A stretch of DNA of 64,000 bases from Pontederia crassipes (GCA_030549335.1 CM060191.1:55253947-55317946), one strand, 5' to 3'; counted from the stretch's first letter, positions 33,055 through 45,442 are shown. Notes: generated from the letters alone by a model not told the origin. Made by a program: numbers and translations.

Positions 33055-33458
33055 ATGGCTAAACCCCCCATCCTCCTCCCTCCTCTTCCACACCATCCTG
33101 TCACCCCCATCCCCCTCTACCTCCACCACCCTCTTCCCCCCTTCTCCCACCACCCTCTTCCCCCCTCCTCCCACCACCAATCGGACGATCCCTCCCATCT
33201 GGTAACAGGGACCTGGTTTTTATGCTCGGAAATTCCTTGGACATTATTCTGTCAACCCTTGTTGCTTCTCACCCACACATCAGCTCACATATTTCTAATC
33301 AGCAGTCCAAACCCTCATGGGAAAATGTTGTAAAAAAGGAAATCGCGCGGCCAAAATCCACAGGAAATGTCCCCAAACCACCTAGAAGTATCAAAGAGAC
33401 AAACACCGACGAAGTCAAAATTCCCATTGAGGATGTTGAACCACTGCTTGATCGCTAG
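33055..33458 (+). pseudogene. LINE ORF1 N-terminal fragment
   Basis: Starts MAKPPILLPPLPHHPVTPIP in a Pro/His-rich frame, then shifts to an overlapping frame ending with SNQQSKPSWENVVKKEIARP and VPKPPRSIKETNTDEV. The S-W-E-N-V-V-K-K type motif is common near the start of plant L1 ORF1 gag-like proteins. The zinc knuckles that should follow are deleted. Confidence 0.6.
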
Positions 33459-33879
33459 ATTCTTTAGGGATCATGCTGCTATGGAAGCACTCCGACGGGA
33501 CCTGCCGACCATTTGGAAGACCTTCGCCCCCCTCCAGATCATTTAGGTAGGCAATTTCTACCTCATGTTTTAGTTTTCATCTAACAATGATCAGATGCAA
33601 TAACTAACTAGGGGCGGTGGATGACTACTAGACACATTCTAAATGTTTAATCCCATGCCCTTTCTTTCGACCTAAGGAAGAACTAATTTCCTCCTCACCT
33701 TGCTAGATTTGTCTACCAAATTTATCATTTGAGCTACGCATCACCACCACAATTGTTCCCATAGCAAAGACACTCGGAACACCATTGCGAGTTGATGAGT
33801 TTCACAAGTACTCACATCCTTAATCAATCAGCAGGTTACCAATGAATCTATTGTCCCATTTTCCATAAATAATTTCACT

Positions 33880-35800
33880 TTGAGCCATCTAATGTATGCT
33901 GATGACTTCTTGTCTGTATTGCAGCTACAAAACCTAATTATATTGCCTTGAAGAAGGTCTTCAGGAACTATGAAATCTTAACAAATCAAAGAGTCAATCA
34001 AGTCAAATCTGAAATCTACTATCCTCCCAAATTTAACATTACTAGGAAGCACCACATTCAAGGCATTCTAAATTTTAGTCCAGACTCCTATCCTTTTTCA
34101 TACTTGGGTGTACAAATTTCATATAAATATATCCGGGCTAAATCACATAAAGTGATAATGGATAAGATTACAAAGAGAATTATTGGCTAGAAACAATTAT
34201 TGCTAAACTAGGCTGATAAGGTTGTCCTCATCAACTTTGTGCTAAACTCTATCCCTATTTATGCTCTCGGCTCCACTTTTATTGCCAATGGTATCCTTGA
34301 TGCCATTGAAAAGAACAATAGACCATTTTTTTGGGATCGTGGTGTGGGTAAGAAGGGTACTCACCTAATTAACTGGGAAACTGTTGGTGGTCTTGGCATC
34401 AAGAACCTAAAGCATGTTCGTACTTCTTTGCTTGCAAAAGGAACTCTTGATATGCTAAATAGTAGAGACACTCCCTCGACTCAATTGGTAACACAAAAAT
34501 ATGGTAAGATCCACCCTTAGTCTAATCCTAGTCCCCCGAGCTCATCTACTTGGGGATGGAAAGCAATTAACAACACTTTGGATACCATTAAGAATGGCCT
34601 TTTTGTTCATATTGGGAATGGAAGCAATATCTCTATTCTCCATGACCCATGGATCTTCTCAATATCTCTTGTTTGGATGCCCACTTATTTAAATGTCAAT
34701 CTTTTATCAAATGCTATGATGGTAAGTGAGCTCATTAATAACAATTGCTGGAACACAGGTATGCTTGCTGATATTTTTGGTCCTGAGTTAATTAATCATA
34801 TTCTGTCAATATATTTATCTACTAATGTTTGTGATGATACCTGGCAATGGGTGAAGGATAACCAAGGTGTGGCTAAGGTAAATTCTATGTATAGATTTAT
34901 TGTAGGCAACCCTTTATCACCACCTATGCTTGGAAGGCCATCTTGGAGTTCCCTCTGACAAATAAATACTGCACCAAAAATCAAAATCTTTTTTTGTGGA
35001 AATTGCTACCTAAAAAGCTCCCCATGGATGATATTATCCTGCATTTTGTTCCTTCTAGTAATCCAACATGCAAACTCTGTGGTTATCTTTTCTTAGAATG
35101 CACATTCGCCTTACATCTTTGGTCCATAGTACAAACTTACCTCAATTTTACTTTTGAATTCTGGTCTCAGTGGCAGGATGGTTCCTGATTAAATGAGGGA
35201 CAAGTTTTGACTCCTAATTCAAGAGTAAAATTGAGATCTTTCTTGGCTGTTTGTTTTTGGGGTATCTGGTCTGCTAAAAATGATGCTATTTATAATTCCA
35301 AGATGGCAACCGCTAGGTCAGTTTGGCAGAGGGTCTTGTCTAATGAATAGGCAATACACCCCCAAGGCCGATCCTCGGCCCGGTGGGAGCCTCCTCCTGT
35401 AGGGTGGGCAAAACTAAATATAGATGGTGCTTTTACTGATATAGAACAATCTGGAGGGTTGGGTTTTGTCATTCGATCTCACAACCTCTCCTTTGTGGCT
35501 GCAGGGGCGTTCGCGAAGAGATGCAGGTCGGCTTTGGAATCAGAAGCAAGAGCTATCTTGGAAGGGGTCAAACACACAAGCAAGATGGGTATTCGATTGC
35601 TACATATTGAGTCTGACTCAGAATTGTTGGTTCATGCTATCAAAGATAGCGTGGCTCCCACTTGGACAATAAAAAATATTATCTTCGACCTCAAACATTT
35701 GCTAAGTTTTTTTGAAAGCTATAACATCTCACATTGTAATAGGAAAGCAAACACGGTAGCACATTTTTTTGCGTAGCTCGACCGTCGTACATCCTATGAT
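33880..35800 (+). pseudogene. LINE ORF2 fragment: RT C-terminal half, zf-RVT, RNase H
   Basis: Contains LSHLMYADDFL (RT catalytic Asp pair, 33895-33909), FSYLGVQISYKYIRAKSHKV, then GGLGIKNLKHVRTSLLAKGT. The zf-RVT region follows (FLWKLLPKKLPMDDII, CKLCGYLFLECTFALHLW). RNase H comes last, with WAKLNIDGAF, GGLGFVIRSH, SALESEARAI and HIESDSELLVHAI (35400-35776). Several frameshifts and stops are present. RNase H at the C-terminus is a feature of many plant L1 lineages. Confidence 0.85.
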
Positions 35801-35912
35801 ATTTTTTGGGAGGGCCATCCTCCTTTGGAGGCCCTCCATTTATTGTATTTTGATAACTCTCGATGCTATATCAATAGTTGAAGATCTTTCCTTTAAAAAA
35901 AGTCATGTTGTC

Positions 35913-38900
35913 CAGGCTTGAGTACAAAAATATTTGTCAAGAGACACTATAGGCACTACTCAATTAGATTACATTTTTTGTATTTAAATCAATCAAACAT
36001 ATTAACTCAAGCGTAAGACTTGGATCATCTTTGGCTAAGTTGATAAGTACTCTGTAAGTAAATTTCAAAATGCTTCAATTTTATAATGTGACTAATAAAG
36101 AGATGTCAAATTTGTTTATTAGTTAAAAAAAGCCGAAAGAGCATTGCTATTTTTTCTAAAAAATTAAGGTAGTTACTTTGATAGTAATTAACTGATTATC
36201 ATTAATTTCAGTTGTTTTATCTAAACGTGTAAATGCTCATTTGAAAATCATTTTCAATTAATAAGTTACTTATCAACACTTAAAATTTATCGAGCTAAAT
36301 CAAACAAATCTTTATTGTAATAAATATTACATTAACAAAAATATCTTATATAATTAACTTGATTTTAACAGAGGAAATTTTTATAATTTCAATTACTTGT
36401 AAGTTGAGTCTATATTTATAAATATTTTTGTTCCTATCAATGTTCATATCCATATGTATGTGAATCATTATAGCAGCCACTAATCGCATCGTTATAATCA
36501 TCTATTGGTCCTGCAGAGATTAATGAGCATAACATTCGGTATGTAAGGATCAACAACAATATGAACTATTGATAAGCTATTGAAGTATGCACAATTGATC
36601 AATTCCATATCAATATTCATAATATAATTTCAATATTGTTGATGTGCTTTGAACTATTGTATTATGTTACAAAACCATGAGAAAAATGAGGATATGTGAT
36701 GGCAACGGAGAACTCGGACATTTATGCAGGAGGGTTAAAATTTATCGATCATATACTTTTATATCATAATGAAACTCTTTTTGGTCACGACTCCTTCCCT
36801 CGTATTGTTTTCCTCTTATTCACATTAATAAAGATAATGTTAACATGTTAAAATATGTGCATTTATCTTCTTTTACTTGTCTAATTCATTATTATGATTA
36901 TTCATCATATTCACAACAAATACTACGAATCATTAATGAACAATTATATATAAATAATTTGCAATTGACAAAATTATAGTAGTTAGCAATAAATGATTGA
37001 TCAATCATAATAATCATTAATATCATTAATTTATATCAATATTTTTTATTAATTAACTTAAAATCATTAATTTATTATATGTTTTACAATTAATTGTCCA
37101 TCAACCATAAAATTTGCAATTAAAATTCATGAAGGTTACAATTTAATTATCAATTAATCCACAAATCTTTGGAATATGGCTCTCATTTATTAAGGTAACA
37201 TCATTTTGTATGAGATATATAACATCTATATTTGTCATTTATTCATCTTTTGTGTCATTTAAATTTGGGTATCTTCATAGGTATAGATCATAATGTCATA
37301 TCAATCAATACAATCATTTTTTATAATCAATTTCTCATCTCTTACCATAATTCAATTCTCAATTCTCAATAATTCACATCAATTTAGCAATAAATAGCTT
37401 ATGATAGATTATTATCATAATAATAATAATCAACTATAATAATAACTTGATCATCAATGATCAATTATAATAATCATAAGATATGAAACCATCAATATGA
37501 TAATTATCATGATCAATCTATAATTAAATATGTAAAAGTACTTTTTCTACATTCGAAATTAGACTCGCGCTAGGCCAAACCGAGGTCGTGTTTTCACAAT
37601 TTTATTTCTAAATTTCGGTCAACAAAACTCTAGCCAAGTATGATAGGAATTTTGGATGGATTGACTCGCATTCTATTTTTCAATCAAAATCAACGGAACG
37701 TAGGTCGAGTTGACTCATTGTTTGAATTAGATCTTGTTCTCCTACTATAATTCATATTTTGAATTCAGGCCAAACTAATCGAAACTCAGTCCAATTATTC
37801 TCAATCGATCATCGTTGCCACGGGATCACAAACTTGGAACGCGCAATTATATTAGCCAATATGAGTTCTCCAAATTCGGTTTGGATTCTTACAAAATCTT
37901 GCCAAATTCCTAAGAATCTAGATTAGGAGTATTGTTGAACTCAGCGGTTCCAACGTCTACTTGAAGTCATATTTCAAAATGTAATTTTTTATCTTATTTT
38001 TTACATGATTAAGGATGCAATTTCATTCACATTAATTCTTGCAATGCATCTTATATAGGACAAGAGTTCATGGGGTCTCCATCTAAAATCGTTGATATAT
38101 GAATCTTGCTATGCACATTAAGTTGACTGAAAATTTAATTATGAATTCGTTGTCTATTTCTTGCACAAATCTGTGAACTTCCTTTATTTTTTCTGATGAG
38201 TGATATAGAACAATCAACTACAATATACTCTCTAATATCGGCCTTTGAGTTGAATCAGTGATCCTTGTTGGTGTGCCTCGATTGCATGGCGACGAGGAGA
38301 AAAGGAAGAGCTTTTGTACAGAACCAAAACATTCTAATTTATATATTTTTTTACTTAATTAACTTTCAATAAGATCCCCTAATTAATTACTTCTAAATGT
38401 AATATTTATCTATATTTCAATCTCACTCAAATTCTTTTTCTATCTATATTTCAATTCATGATTTATTTCAATCAAAGTATACTTTATTTTATCCTTTTAT
38501 TTCATATTCTCTATTTTTTGAGATTAAAGTGATACTATTTTATCACCTAATTCCATATAAAATATTAAGATATTATTTTTTTGGAAATATATTTTTAAAC
38601 TTAAAATTCTTAATTTCATCCTAATTAAAATTCTTTATCCATTAAGCTTATATTTTAATCAAAATTCAAATTAAATTTCTAACATTAATCTAGTCAAAAA
38701 TTTTATTCAAAACCTAATCTCCCAATTAGAATTTATCTTTCATTCTTTTCATATTCCTTATTTGATTATACTTTTACTTTTATCCTTTAATTCATTAAAA
38801 TTTAAATTAAATTACTCATCAGCCAATTCTTCGAATTTCGAGGTCACATATGAGTATTTAATTTGGAAGTTGGGATAAGTTGATACGTACATATCATATC

Positions 38901-39452
38901 ATGATCATTCGTACAATTTGAGCGTTCCTCAATTAAAAAGTTGATTATGTATAGGGTGATTTCTTTGATTAAAAAATATTATCAATCTTCTCGAATTATT
39001 TTCAAAATTTTATGTTAATGTCCAATATAATTTTATTTGATAATTGACATCGATCTTACGTTTATCATTTATTTGATAATTGTGAAAAGTAGTGAAATGA
39101 CCATCAATCCTTAAACATGGAATACTTAAAACTGCTGAATTATATTAATATTTTAGAAGTTATAAGTTATGTTACTATATAATGGCCAATATAATGAAAT
39201 ATATATATATATATATATCATAAGGTAAAAAGTAAACTTTTATGTTCTCAAATCTTCTACTTTAATTATAAATAGTTTAACTAAATTTTTTCTTTGATAA
39301 TGATTTGCATTCATGAGTGAAAGAATAGAGAAAAAATGAGAAATTGCATAAACGAGAATAAGTAAATTATAAAAACTAAAGATAGCCAGAAAAAGCATAT
39401 ATGCCAAAATAAAATAGTAGTTATAAAATATTGTATGCTATAAATAGACATA
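35913..39452. other. AT-rich spacer with one MITE-like inverted repeat
   Basis: No gene is visible. Near 36048 gttgataagtact and near 36255 agttacttatcaac are inverted copies about 215 bp apart, suggesting a short MITE-like element at about 36035-36310. The rest (36400-38900) is simple AT-rich sequence full of atcaat/aatcat words, without a defined repeat unit. A short (AT)n lies near 39200. Confidence 0.5.
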
Positions 39453-40348
39453 TATATTGTAACGCCTTCAAATCGCACCCCGCCACATTATAGAATACGC
39501 TTCGAGGACGCTCCTGATCATCCTTATGTGTACATCATATTGACAAAAAAAATACTTTGATTGGTTAACTAAAAACATCATATGCGAAAAAAGTGACATT
39601 ATGAATGAATGATAATATGCGGATAACATCATCATGAAATATGTGAAAAACTAATAAAAGAATAATCATGAGTCCTAAGAAAACTCATATAATACATTAT
39701 TATGATAACAAGACAAGAGAACTAAAACATAAACAGAAAGACTCATGACACTTATGTGCTGCCACCATGAGCTAGATCTATCTGCATCGTTAGTCACCTT
39801 CATCATTAAGATCTTATCCTGCATTTAAGAAGATGCAAGAGAGAAACCTCCTTATGAGTTTCAGTATGGAAGTAAAGTAAAGACAATCATAAAATCATGC
39901 TACTAAACAAGAATCATATGGACATAATCATCATGTAGGGAATAAAGTTATGAACATAAAAGATTCATAAATCAAAGTGTCATTTTCTTGAGATCATAAG
40001 ATGAAAGATCGAGTTATATCATAATAAATCATCATAAAAATGGCAAGTGTCGAACATCATTATGGTGAGGTCATCATCATGTAAATGATTGTGAAAATCA
40101 GTATGATTGTAGAGATAGATAATCATGAAATGAATCATTTGTGTTGGAGCATATTAATAACAAATCAAGATATCATGAAAAAATCATCATAAGAGTGGCA
40201 AAAGTCAATAATCATCATAAAGATATTTCATTATTAATATACTTCATCTTCTTCATCATCTTATTATTCATCTTTGACTTATAGTGGAGTTTATTTCAAC
40301 CTATGGGGAGGCCTGCCTCAACTTGTCCATCATCATCATAACTGACAG

Positions 40349-40411
40349 AGTTAGCCCATAACTGATCGTAGATAGCTCATAACTGACCGAAGTCAGCTCA
40401 TACCTGATCGT
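40349..40411 (+). repeat. 21-bp tandem repeat, three units
   Basis: Three consecutive 21-bp units related to ag-tagc-cataactgatcg-, with substitutions between copies. They lie inside the putative solo LTR. Confidence 0.7.
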
Positions 40412-40978
40412 CACTAGTCCATCATAAAAAGAGCTCTCCATTTAATATTCTCCATCTTTTATCTTGCAGCTTTTAATTAATCTTTATTAAAACTCATACG
40501 TACTATATCACTGGGTCATACGTACTATGATCAGGAAGTATGCACATACTGCGTATATATATTATACATTTTGTACATATAAATATCCCATATACACCAT
40601 CATTTGATCATCCACCACTTTCCTTGGTAGATCAGAAGGCATCTTTATAGAATACATTATACATTATACACCACCATATGTTCATCCAACCTTTACTGTA
40701 ATTATTCGGTATATGAAGTAAAAGCTCAGTCACTAAATACCAAGAGCAACAAAAACTAGCATTCAGGAGTGAATCGACATTCCATGATTACTTGAATTAA
40801 TTTTAAATATTTATCTTTTTGAAAAGATTGCATATTGTTTGCTGTAAGCAAAATGAGCACCATTTTCTATGTTTACTTGTACAGATATACATTGTCCATG
40901 GAACTGCCAATAAATTATAACATGATGACTTCTTAGATGATATGTTAGAAATGTTGCAATGATGCTCTAAAAGATAAG

Positions 40979-41176
40979 ATATATGTCAAACATTACTAGT
41001 TCAGACACTACTAGTTCAATAAATTATAACTGCCAATGTTGCAATAAATTATATATGCTCTCCTTCCCAGCAGATATATGTCAAACACTACTAGTTCAGA
41101 CGTCTGCAATGGTACAGAGATAGATAAGCTCATCTTGATCATCTTTATACATATATGTCAAACACTACTAGTTCAG
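40979..41176 (+). repeat. three spaced 26-bp direct repeats
   Basis: Copies at 40979-41004, 41074-41099 and 41151-41176, all containing atatatgtcaaacactac (one mismatch in the first copy) followed by tagttcag. Spacing is 95 and 77 bp. They precede the glycolate-oxidase fragment and could be subterminal repeats of a DNA transposon. Confidence 0.8.
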
Positions 41177-41274
41177 GCATGCATGCAGGGATGAATGCCT
41201 GTGACTGTTGCAGCATCAGCATGCATCTCCCTATCTTGTGTACTTACTTCCATGCCCCCTTAAAATGGATGCAG

Positions 41275-41406
41275 ATTGGAAGGCCAGTCGCGTTCTCCTT
41301 GGCTGCTGAAAGCGAGGCTGGCGTGAGGAAGGTGCTGTAGATGTTGCGAGACGAGTTCGAGCTAACCATGGCGCTGAGCGACTGCATCTCGCTGCAGGAG
41401 ATCACA
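41275..41406 (+). pseudogene. glycolate oxidase exon fragment (captured)
   Basis: Following a splice-acceptor-like gcag, the frame reads IGRPVAFSLAAESEAGVRKV, L, stop, then MLRDEFELTMALSDCISLQE and ITC. This is the C-terminal region of plant peroxisomal (S)-2-hydroxy-acid oxidase, the photorespiratory glycolate oxidase. The block is GC-rich within AT-rich surroundings. The TAG at 41338-41340 sits where the family has Gln. Only one exon's worth is present, next to a CACTA-type terminus, so it looks like a gene fragment carried by a transposon. Confidence 0.8.
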
Positions 41407-42089
41407 TGCAGACTTTTATTGCTATTATGTGTTGTATATTCTTTATAGGGTTTTTTCCGCTTACCGTCCCGAACTATGAAATGATGAACTTGATTAGTGC
41501 TTCTTTGTACCCAGTGTGATGTATTCATATACTCTATTTAAACTTTGTAATGAGCATTTAGCTCCACTTTATCAATCGAAAAATGATATATAGAGATTTT
41601 TGTTATATTGGTTATTGTATTGTCATTTGTTTCATTGTATAATTAATAATTTGATATAAACGATATTATTGTGAAAAAATTATTGTTAATTTGTGACTGA
41701 ATTGGGACAGTTTTGAGACAAACTGCAAACTGTGGGGACCAATTGTGATAAAAATTAGCTACAGAATAAGGACAAATAGTCATAAAAAAATATAATTATT
41801 TTATCGCCGTAACATTATAGTTACTACTTAGTGACAGATTAGCTACCGATTTTGAATTCTAATAATTAAGATTTGCCACAAATTAGGGACGGATTAGGGA
41901 TGACAACACACATAATTAGCTACAAAAATAGGGACACAAATTTGTGTCGCAATCAGCGACGAGGTATTAGCTACAGATGTACTCTGTCCCGAATCCGTAG
42001 CAAATTCGACGTTAATCTTATTTGTGACGGTATTACCTACGGATTTGTTACAGATATCTCCGTAGCTAATAGCTCAAATTCTTGTAGTG
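41407..42089. mobile_element. CACTA-type 3' terminal region
   Basis: Ends gctcaaattcttgtagtg (42072-42089), the complement of CACTACAAGAATTTGAGC. Subterminal words agctac, gctacgg and gggac recur in both orientations across 41700-42070, as in plant CACTA elements. The partner terminus was not found. Likely candidates lie upstream of the glycolate-oxidase fragment. Confidence 0.6.
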
Positions 42090-44047
42090 AAGTATGATCA
42101 AGATTTATGACATCATAAAAGAGAATCAAAATATCGTAATAATCAAGGGTCATAATCATCATCATCACATAAGATTTAATCAACACTACAAGATAGGATC
42201 ATGGAGAGAAATCTGCGGTACATAAACATCATATTCATCATCATAACATAGATCAGAATTCATAGGACATGATCAACGAAAATCAAAAGATATGAATGGA
42301 TCTAGATCATCATCATAAGGAGAGTCATAATTGAGTCATCATATGAAAAGAATCTAAAAGATCATGAGATCTCCATAATCGAAGGGTCCTGTTTTGTGCA
42401 TCATCATCAAAGTCATGTAAAGACTTAAATCAAAGCAATGAGATAGGATTAATAGGAGTAATAAGAGAGCATAGACATCTCAATCATCATCATATCATAA
42501 ATAGGGATTAAACCCATGAATCAAAGGTCAAAGAATCATCAAAATCATCATCTTATACTCAGAACCCAGGTTGAGTGTCAAGGAAACCCGGGCCGAGTTC
42601 GGGTCATACCCGGACCGGGCCGGGCATCGTAGAATTGGGGCGGCCGCCCGATTGTCTTCATCGTGGGTGGAACCCAGGTCGGGTTCATCCTATTGCGAAG
42701 CTTTGAGAGCATCGGCAATGGTAGATCTGGGCCAAGTTTCGACGAACTCGATCCGAGTTTGGACCTACCAGGTCTGAGTTATAGTGAACTCGGACCGGGT
42801 TCTCTTACGTAGAAATTACTCGGACGCGCAGAAGGGCATTCCGATCATCTTTCCAACAATGGCCGTATCAAGCATCTCATAAAATATTGTACTATGACTA
42901 GGGATCAACTAGAACATGCTTTAAGCTTAAAATCAAGATTTTATGATGAATCTACCCTAGTTTCATATCTTGTGAAGTTTACATTTCTTATCTTCTTCAT
43001 CTTCCTCCGATCGCTCCTCTTTGTCTAGGCACATGATTGTCGACGTCCACATTCTCCGGTTGGTACCCTGTTGGTAGCCTCAGTCACGCGTGGGGGGAGG
43101 ACGAGGGAGGCGCACGAAAATAAGAGAGAAATTAAGATCGACTTATAGGAAAATATGTGGCTAATTGGTTTGTTTTGATCTCATATTTATAGCGGAGGAA
43201 CTTGATTTGTTGGCACAACTCCAACTCTGATTTGGTTCCCCTTTATCTTCTCTATTATATTTTTTTATCTTTCTTTCTCTCTTCTTTTCTTTTTTATTTC
43301 TTTTCTTTTTATCTCTCTTCAGTTCAGTTACAACTTTATCTTCTTTGTTTTTTTTTCTTTGTCCAACCGTCTCAGAAATTACATATATTTTTTTAAATAA
43401 AGATAAACTATGTACATATACTTTTTAACTAATTTTAAAATAAATAAATTATAGTTGAAGAAAATAAAATAATTTTTTATAACATTACATTTTGTACTAC
43501 AAAAATAATTATAATTTACTTTTTATTGAGTAAATTAATCATTTAAAAATGTTAGCGCGAGTATGCATTAACTCGTTGATAAAAAAACTGACTGAGGTAA
43601 TCACGGACCGGGTCGAATTTGTTCGTGAGGCTGCATGTGTGCGCCAATAAAGAAAGGGAAGGTGTAATCACCCCATGCGAAAACGGTCTTATGACTTGCT
43701 TGCTTGAGGCTTATCCCTCCAACAAAAAAATAAAAAATAATAGAATATTATATTTTTTAAAATTGAAAATATCCATATTTTAGAAAATAATTTTCAAAAT
43801 TGTACTAATTTATAATTAAATCATTTTATGATAAATAGATGATATTTGTTGTTATGAAAATATAACATTAACAACATAATAATATGTGGTTAAAATAAAA
43901 TTCAATAAAAAAAGTTGGAATACAAATATTCATGTGGGTCGTTTGTTTTGGGATTAAACGACAAAATATCATGATATTTTTAAAATATAGGAAAACATCG
44001 CTTAAATTACATTTCAAATTTATCAAATTGATTTTTAAAACTCATTT

Positions 44048-44285
44048 TAAAAAAAAGTGAAATCATCATTTTTAACCCAACATATTCTCATCCTTTCACT
44101 TTTTTCCAACGTATTTTATTTTTTATCCATATATTATTATTATCAACTATTTGTAATAAAACATTTTATTATAAAACATTACATTTTAAATTATATTTTG
44201 TTCGAACCAAACACGAACGAAAATAAGAATATACTTACTTTTTCAATAATATGATATTACATTATTTATTTTATTGAAAAATATC
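44048..44285 (+). repeat. dispersed AT-rich repeat, copy B
   Basis: Collinear with 105-425 and in the same orientation, sharing ttattctcatcc-like, cgaaccaaacac and ataagaatatacttactttt blocks. No feature is visible in 43389-44047 or 44286-44784. Confidence 0.55.
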
Positions 44286-44784
44286 CTCCAATCAAAGAGC
44301 CTATTTGATTGATAGATATGATTGATGAGAATAAGTTGAAATGTTCTTCTGATAGGAGGTTATCTGTGATGATGATACAAGTTTACGCAACATGAGATTC
44401 CTCGGTAGTGTTTGGATATCACACAAAAAAATGCTACGAAATGACCATCAAACACTTGCAGTTATTTAAAAGTGGAGTCGCAGCTTTCCCCTTTTCTTCC
44501 ATGTGAAGGTTTTTGTCCTAACTTCTTTTCTCTACTCTTTACTTCAATCTTGCTCTTCTCGGAAGGTTTCCACCTTCTCGGCATCAATGGTGTGCTCATG
44601 TACAGGGTCATTTGATGTGAGTTGTTACTCTTCACCTTACGCCAAGTAAATACTTGTTTTGTCTCAACACGAATATGAAATAAAAAAACATGTCATAGAA
44701 GTTCTTGAAGACATGTTACAAATCAAATTTTCTTTCTTCTTTTCCAACCATCTCCGCTTTGGGGTTTACAAATTTACTTACAAT

Positions 44785-45442
44785 TATTTTTACATTTCTA
44801 TGTTCATAAGATTCGACAGGGTTTTCGTTTAAATATCTAGGAACAATTGTAAGACAAGATGATGAGATTGATGACGATGTTAATCATAGAATTCAAGCTG
44901 GTTGGTGTAAGTGAAGGAAAGCCACTGGAGTTCTTTATGATAGAAAAGTACCCAATAAAGTTAAAAGAAAATTCTATCGTACTGCTATAAGTCCGGCAGT
45001 GTTATATGGTAGTGAATGTTAGGCTATGAAGGGACAACATGAACGTAAAGTGGGGGTAGCCGAAATGAGGATGTTGAGAAGGATGTGTGGTCATAGAAGA
45101 TTAGATAAGATTAGGAATGACCATATACATGAACGAATCGGAGTGGCTCCTATTAGTGAGAAAATGGTAGAGAATTGTTTGAAATGATTTGGTCATGTTC
45201 AGAGAAGACCATTAGATGCGCCAGTAAGAAGAGTAGATCAAATAATCTGGAGTCCGATTAAAAGAGGGAGAGGGAGGCCAAAGCGGACACTTGACGAACT
45301 AATAGAGCAAGATCTATTGGTGAATAATATACCGAAAGGTTTGGTTACTAATAAAGCGGAATGTCGTCGTATGATCCATGTAGCCGACCCCATCTAGTGG
45401 GATAAGGCTTTGTTATTATTATTGTTGTATTTTTACATTTCT
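44785..45442 (+). mobile_element. RTE-type LINE, 5'-truncated, with 15-bp TSD
   Basis: The element 44800-45427 is flanked by tatttttacatttct (44785-44799 and 45428-45442). It encodes the C-terminal end of an RTE reverse-transcriptase [81 protein letters not shown]. It finishes with the same tail as the SINE-like elements (gcggaatgtcgtcgtatgat, tagccgacc, ctagtgggataaggctttg) and a GTT/ATT repeat. Stops at 44912, 45020 and 45185 are all in one frame and sit at expected Trp positions. Confidence 0.9.

Larger units (their letters stand above)
32917..35912 (+). mobile_element. L1-type LINE with TSDs and internal deletion
   Basis: TSD copies aagtcatattgtc (32917-32929) and aagtcatgttgtc (35900-35912) differ at one position and flank the element 32930-35899. 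The 5' end is a GC-rich leader and the start of ORF1 (from about 33055, Pro-rich). The 3' part is the end of ORF2: reverse transcriptase from the YADD motif (33895), a zinc-binding zf-RVT region and RNase H. It finishes with a short A-run (cctttaaaaaaa). The element is 2.97 kb, about half the usual length. Most of ORF1, the endonuclease and the RT N-terminal half are missing between about 33460 and 33880. Confidence 0.85.
39458..43383. mobile_element. probable solo LTR of a Tekay-like gypsy element with nested DNA
   Basis: Starts tgtaacgccttcaaatcg, close to the LTR start of the gypsy element at 47781 (tgtaacgctttcaaatcg). It ends agaaattaca and is flanked on both sides by tatat (39453-39457, 43384-43388). 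The general layout follows the 47.8-kb LTR: ATCAT-rich body, an array of short GC-rich words (42580-42810) and a pyrimidine-rich end. The length of 3.9 kb against 1.7 kb suggests about 2 kb of nested DNA, including 41275-42089. The TSD is AT-rich, so chance is possible. Confidence 0.55.

Noticed and set aside
39900-40330. atcat-rich stretches as a CRISPR-like or satellite array
   Set aside because: There is no fixed repeat length or spacer pattern. It is simple low-complexity DNA.
42184-42200. cactacaagataggatc as the start of a CACTA element
   Set aside because: It faces the wrong way relative to the nearby CACTA end at 42089 and no partner is found.
42571-42777. Open frame in the GC-rich word cluster
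   Set aside because: It is LTR regulatory-type sequence with repeated words and no protein similarity.
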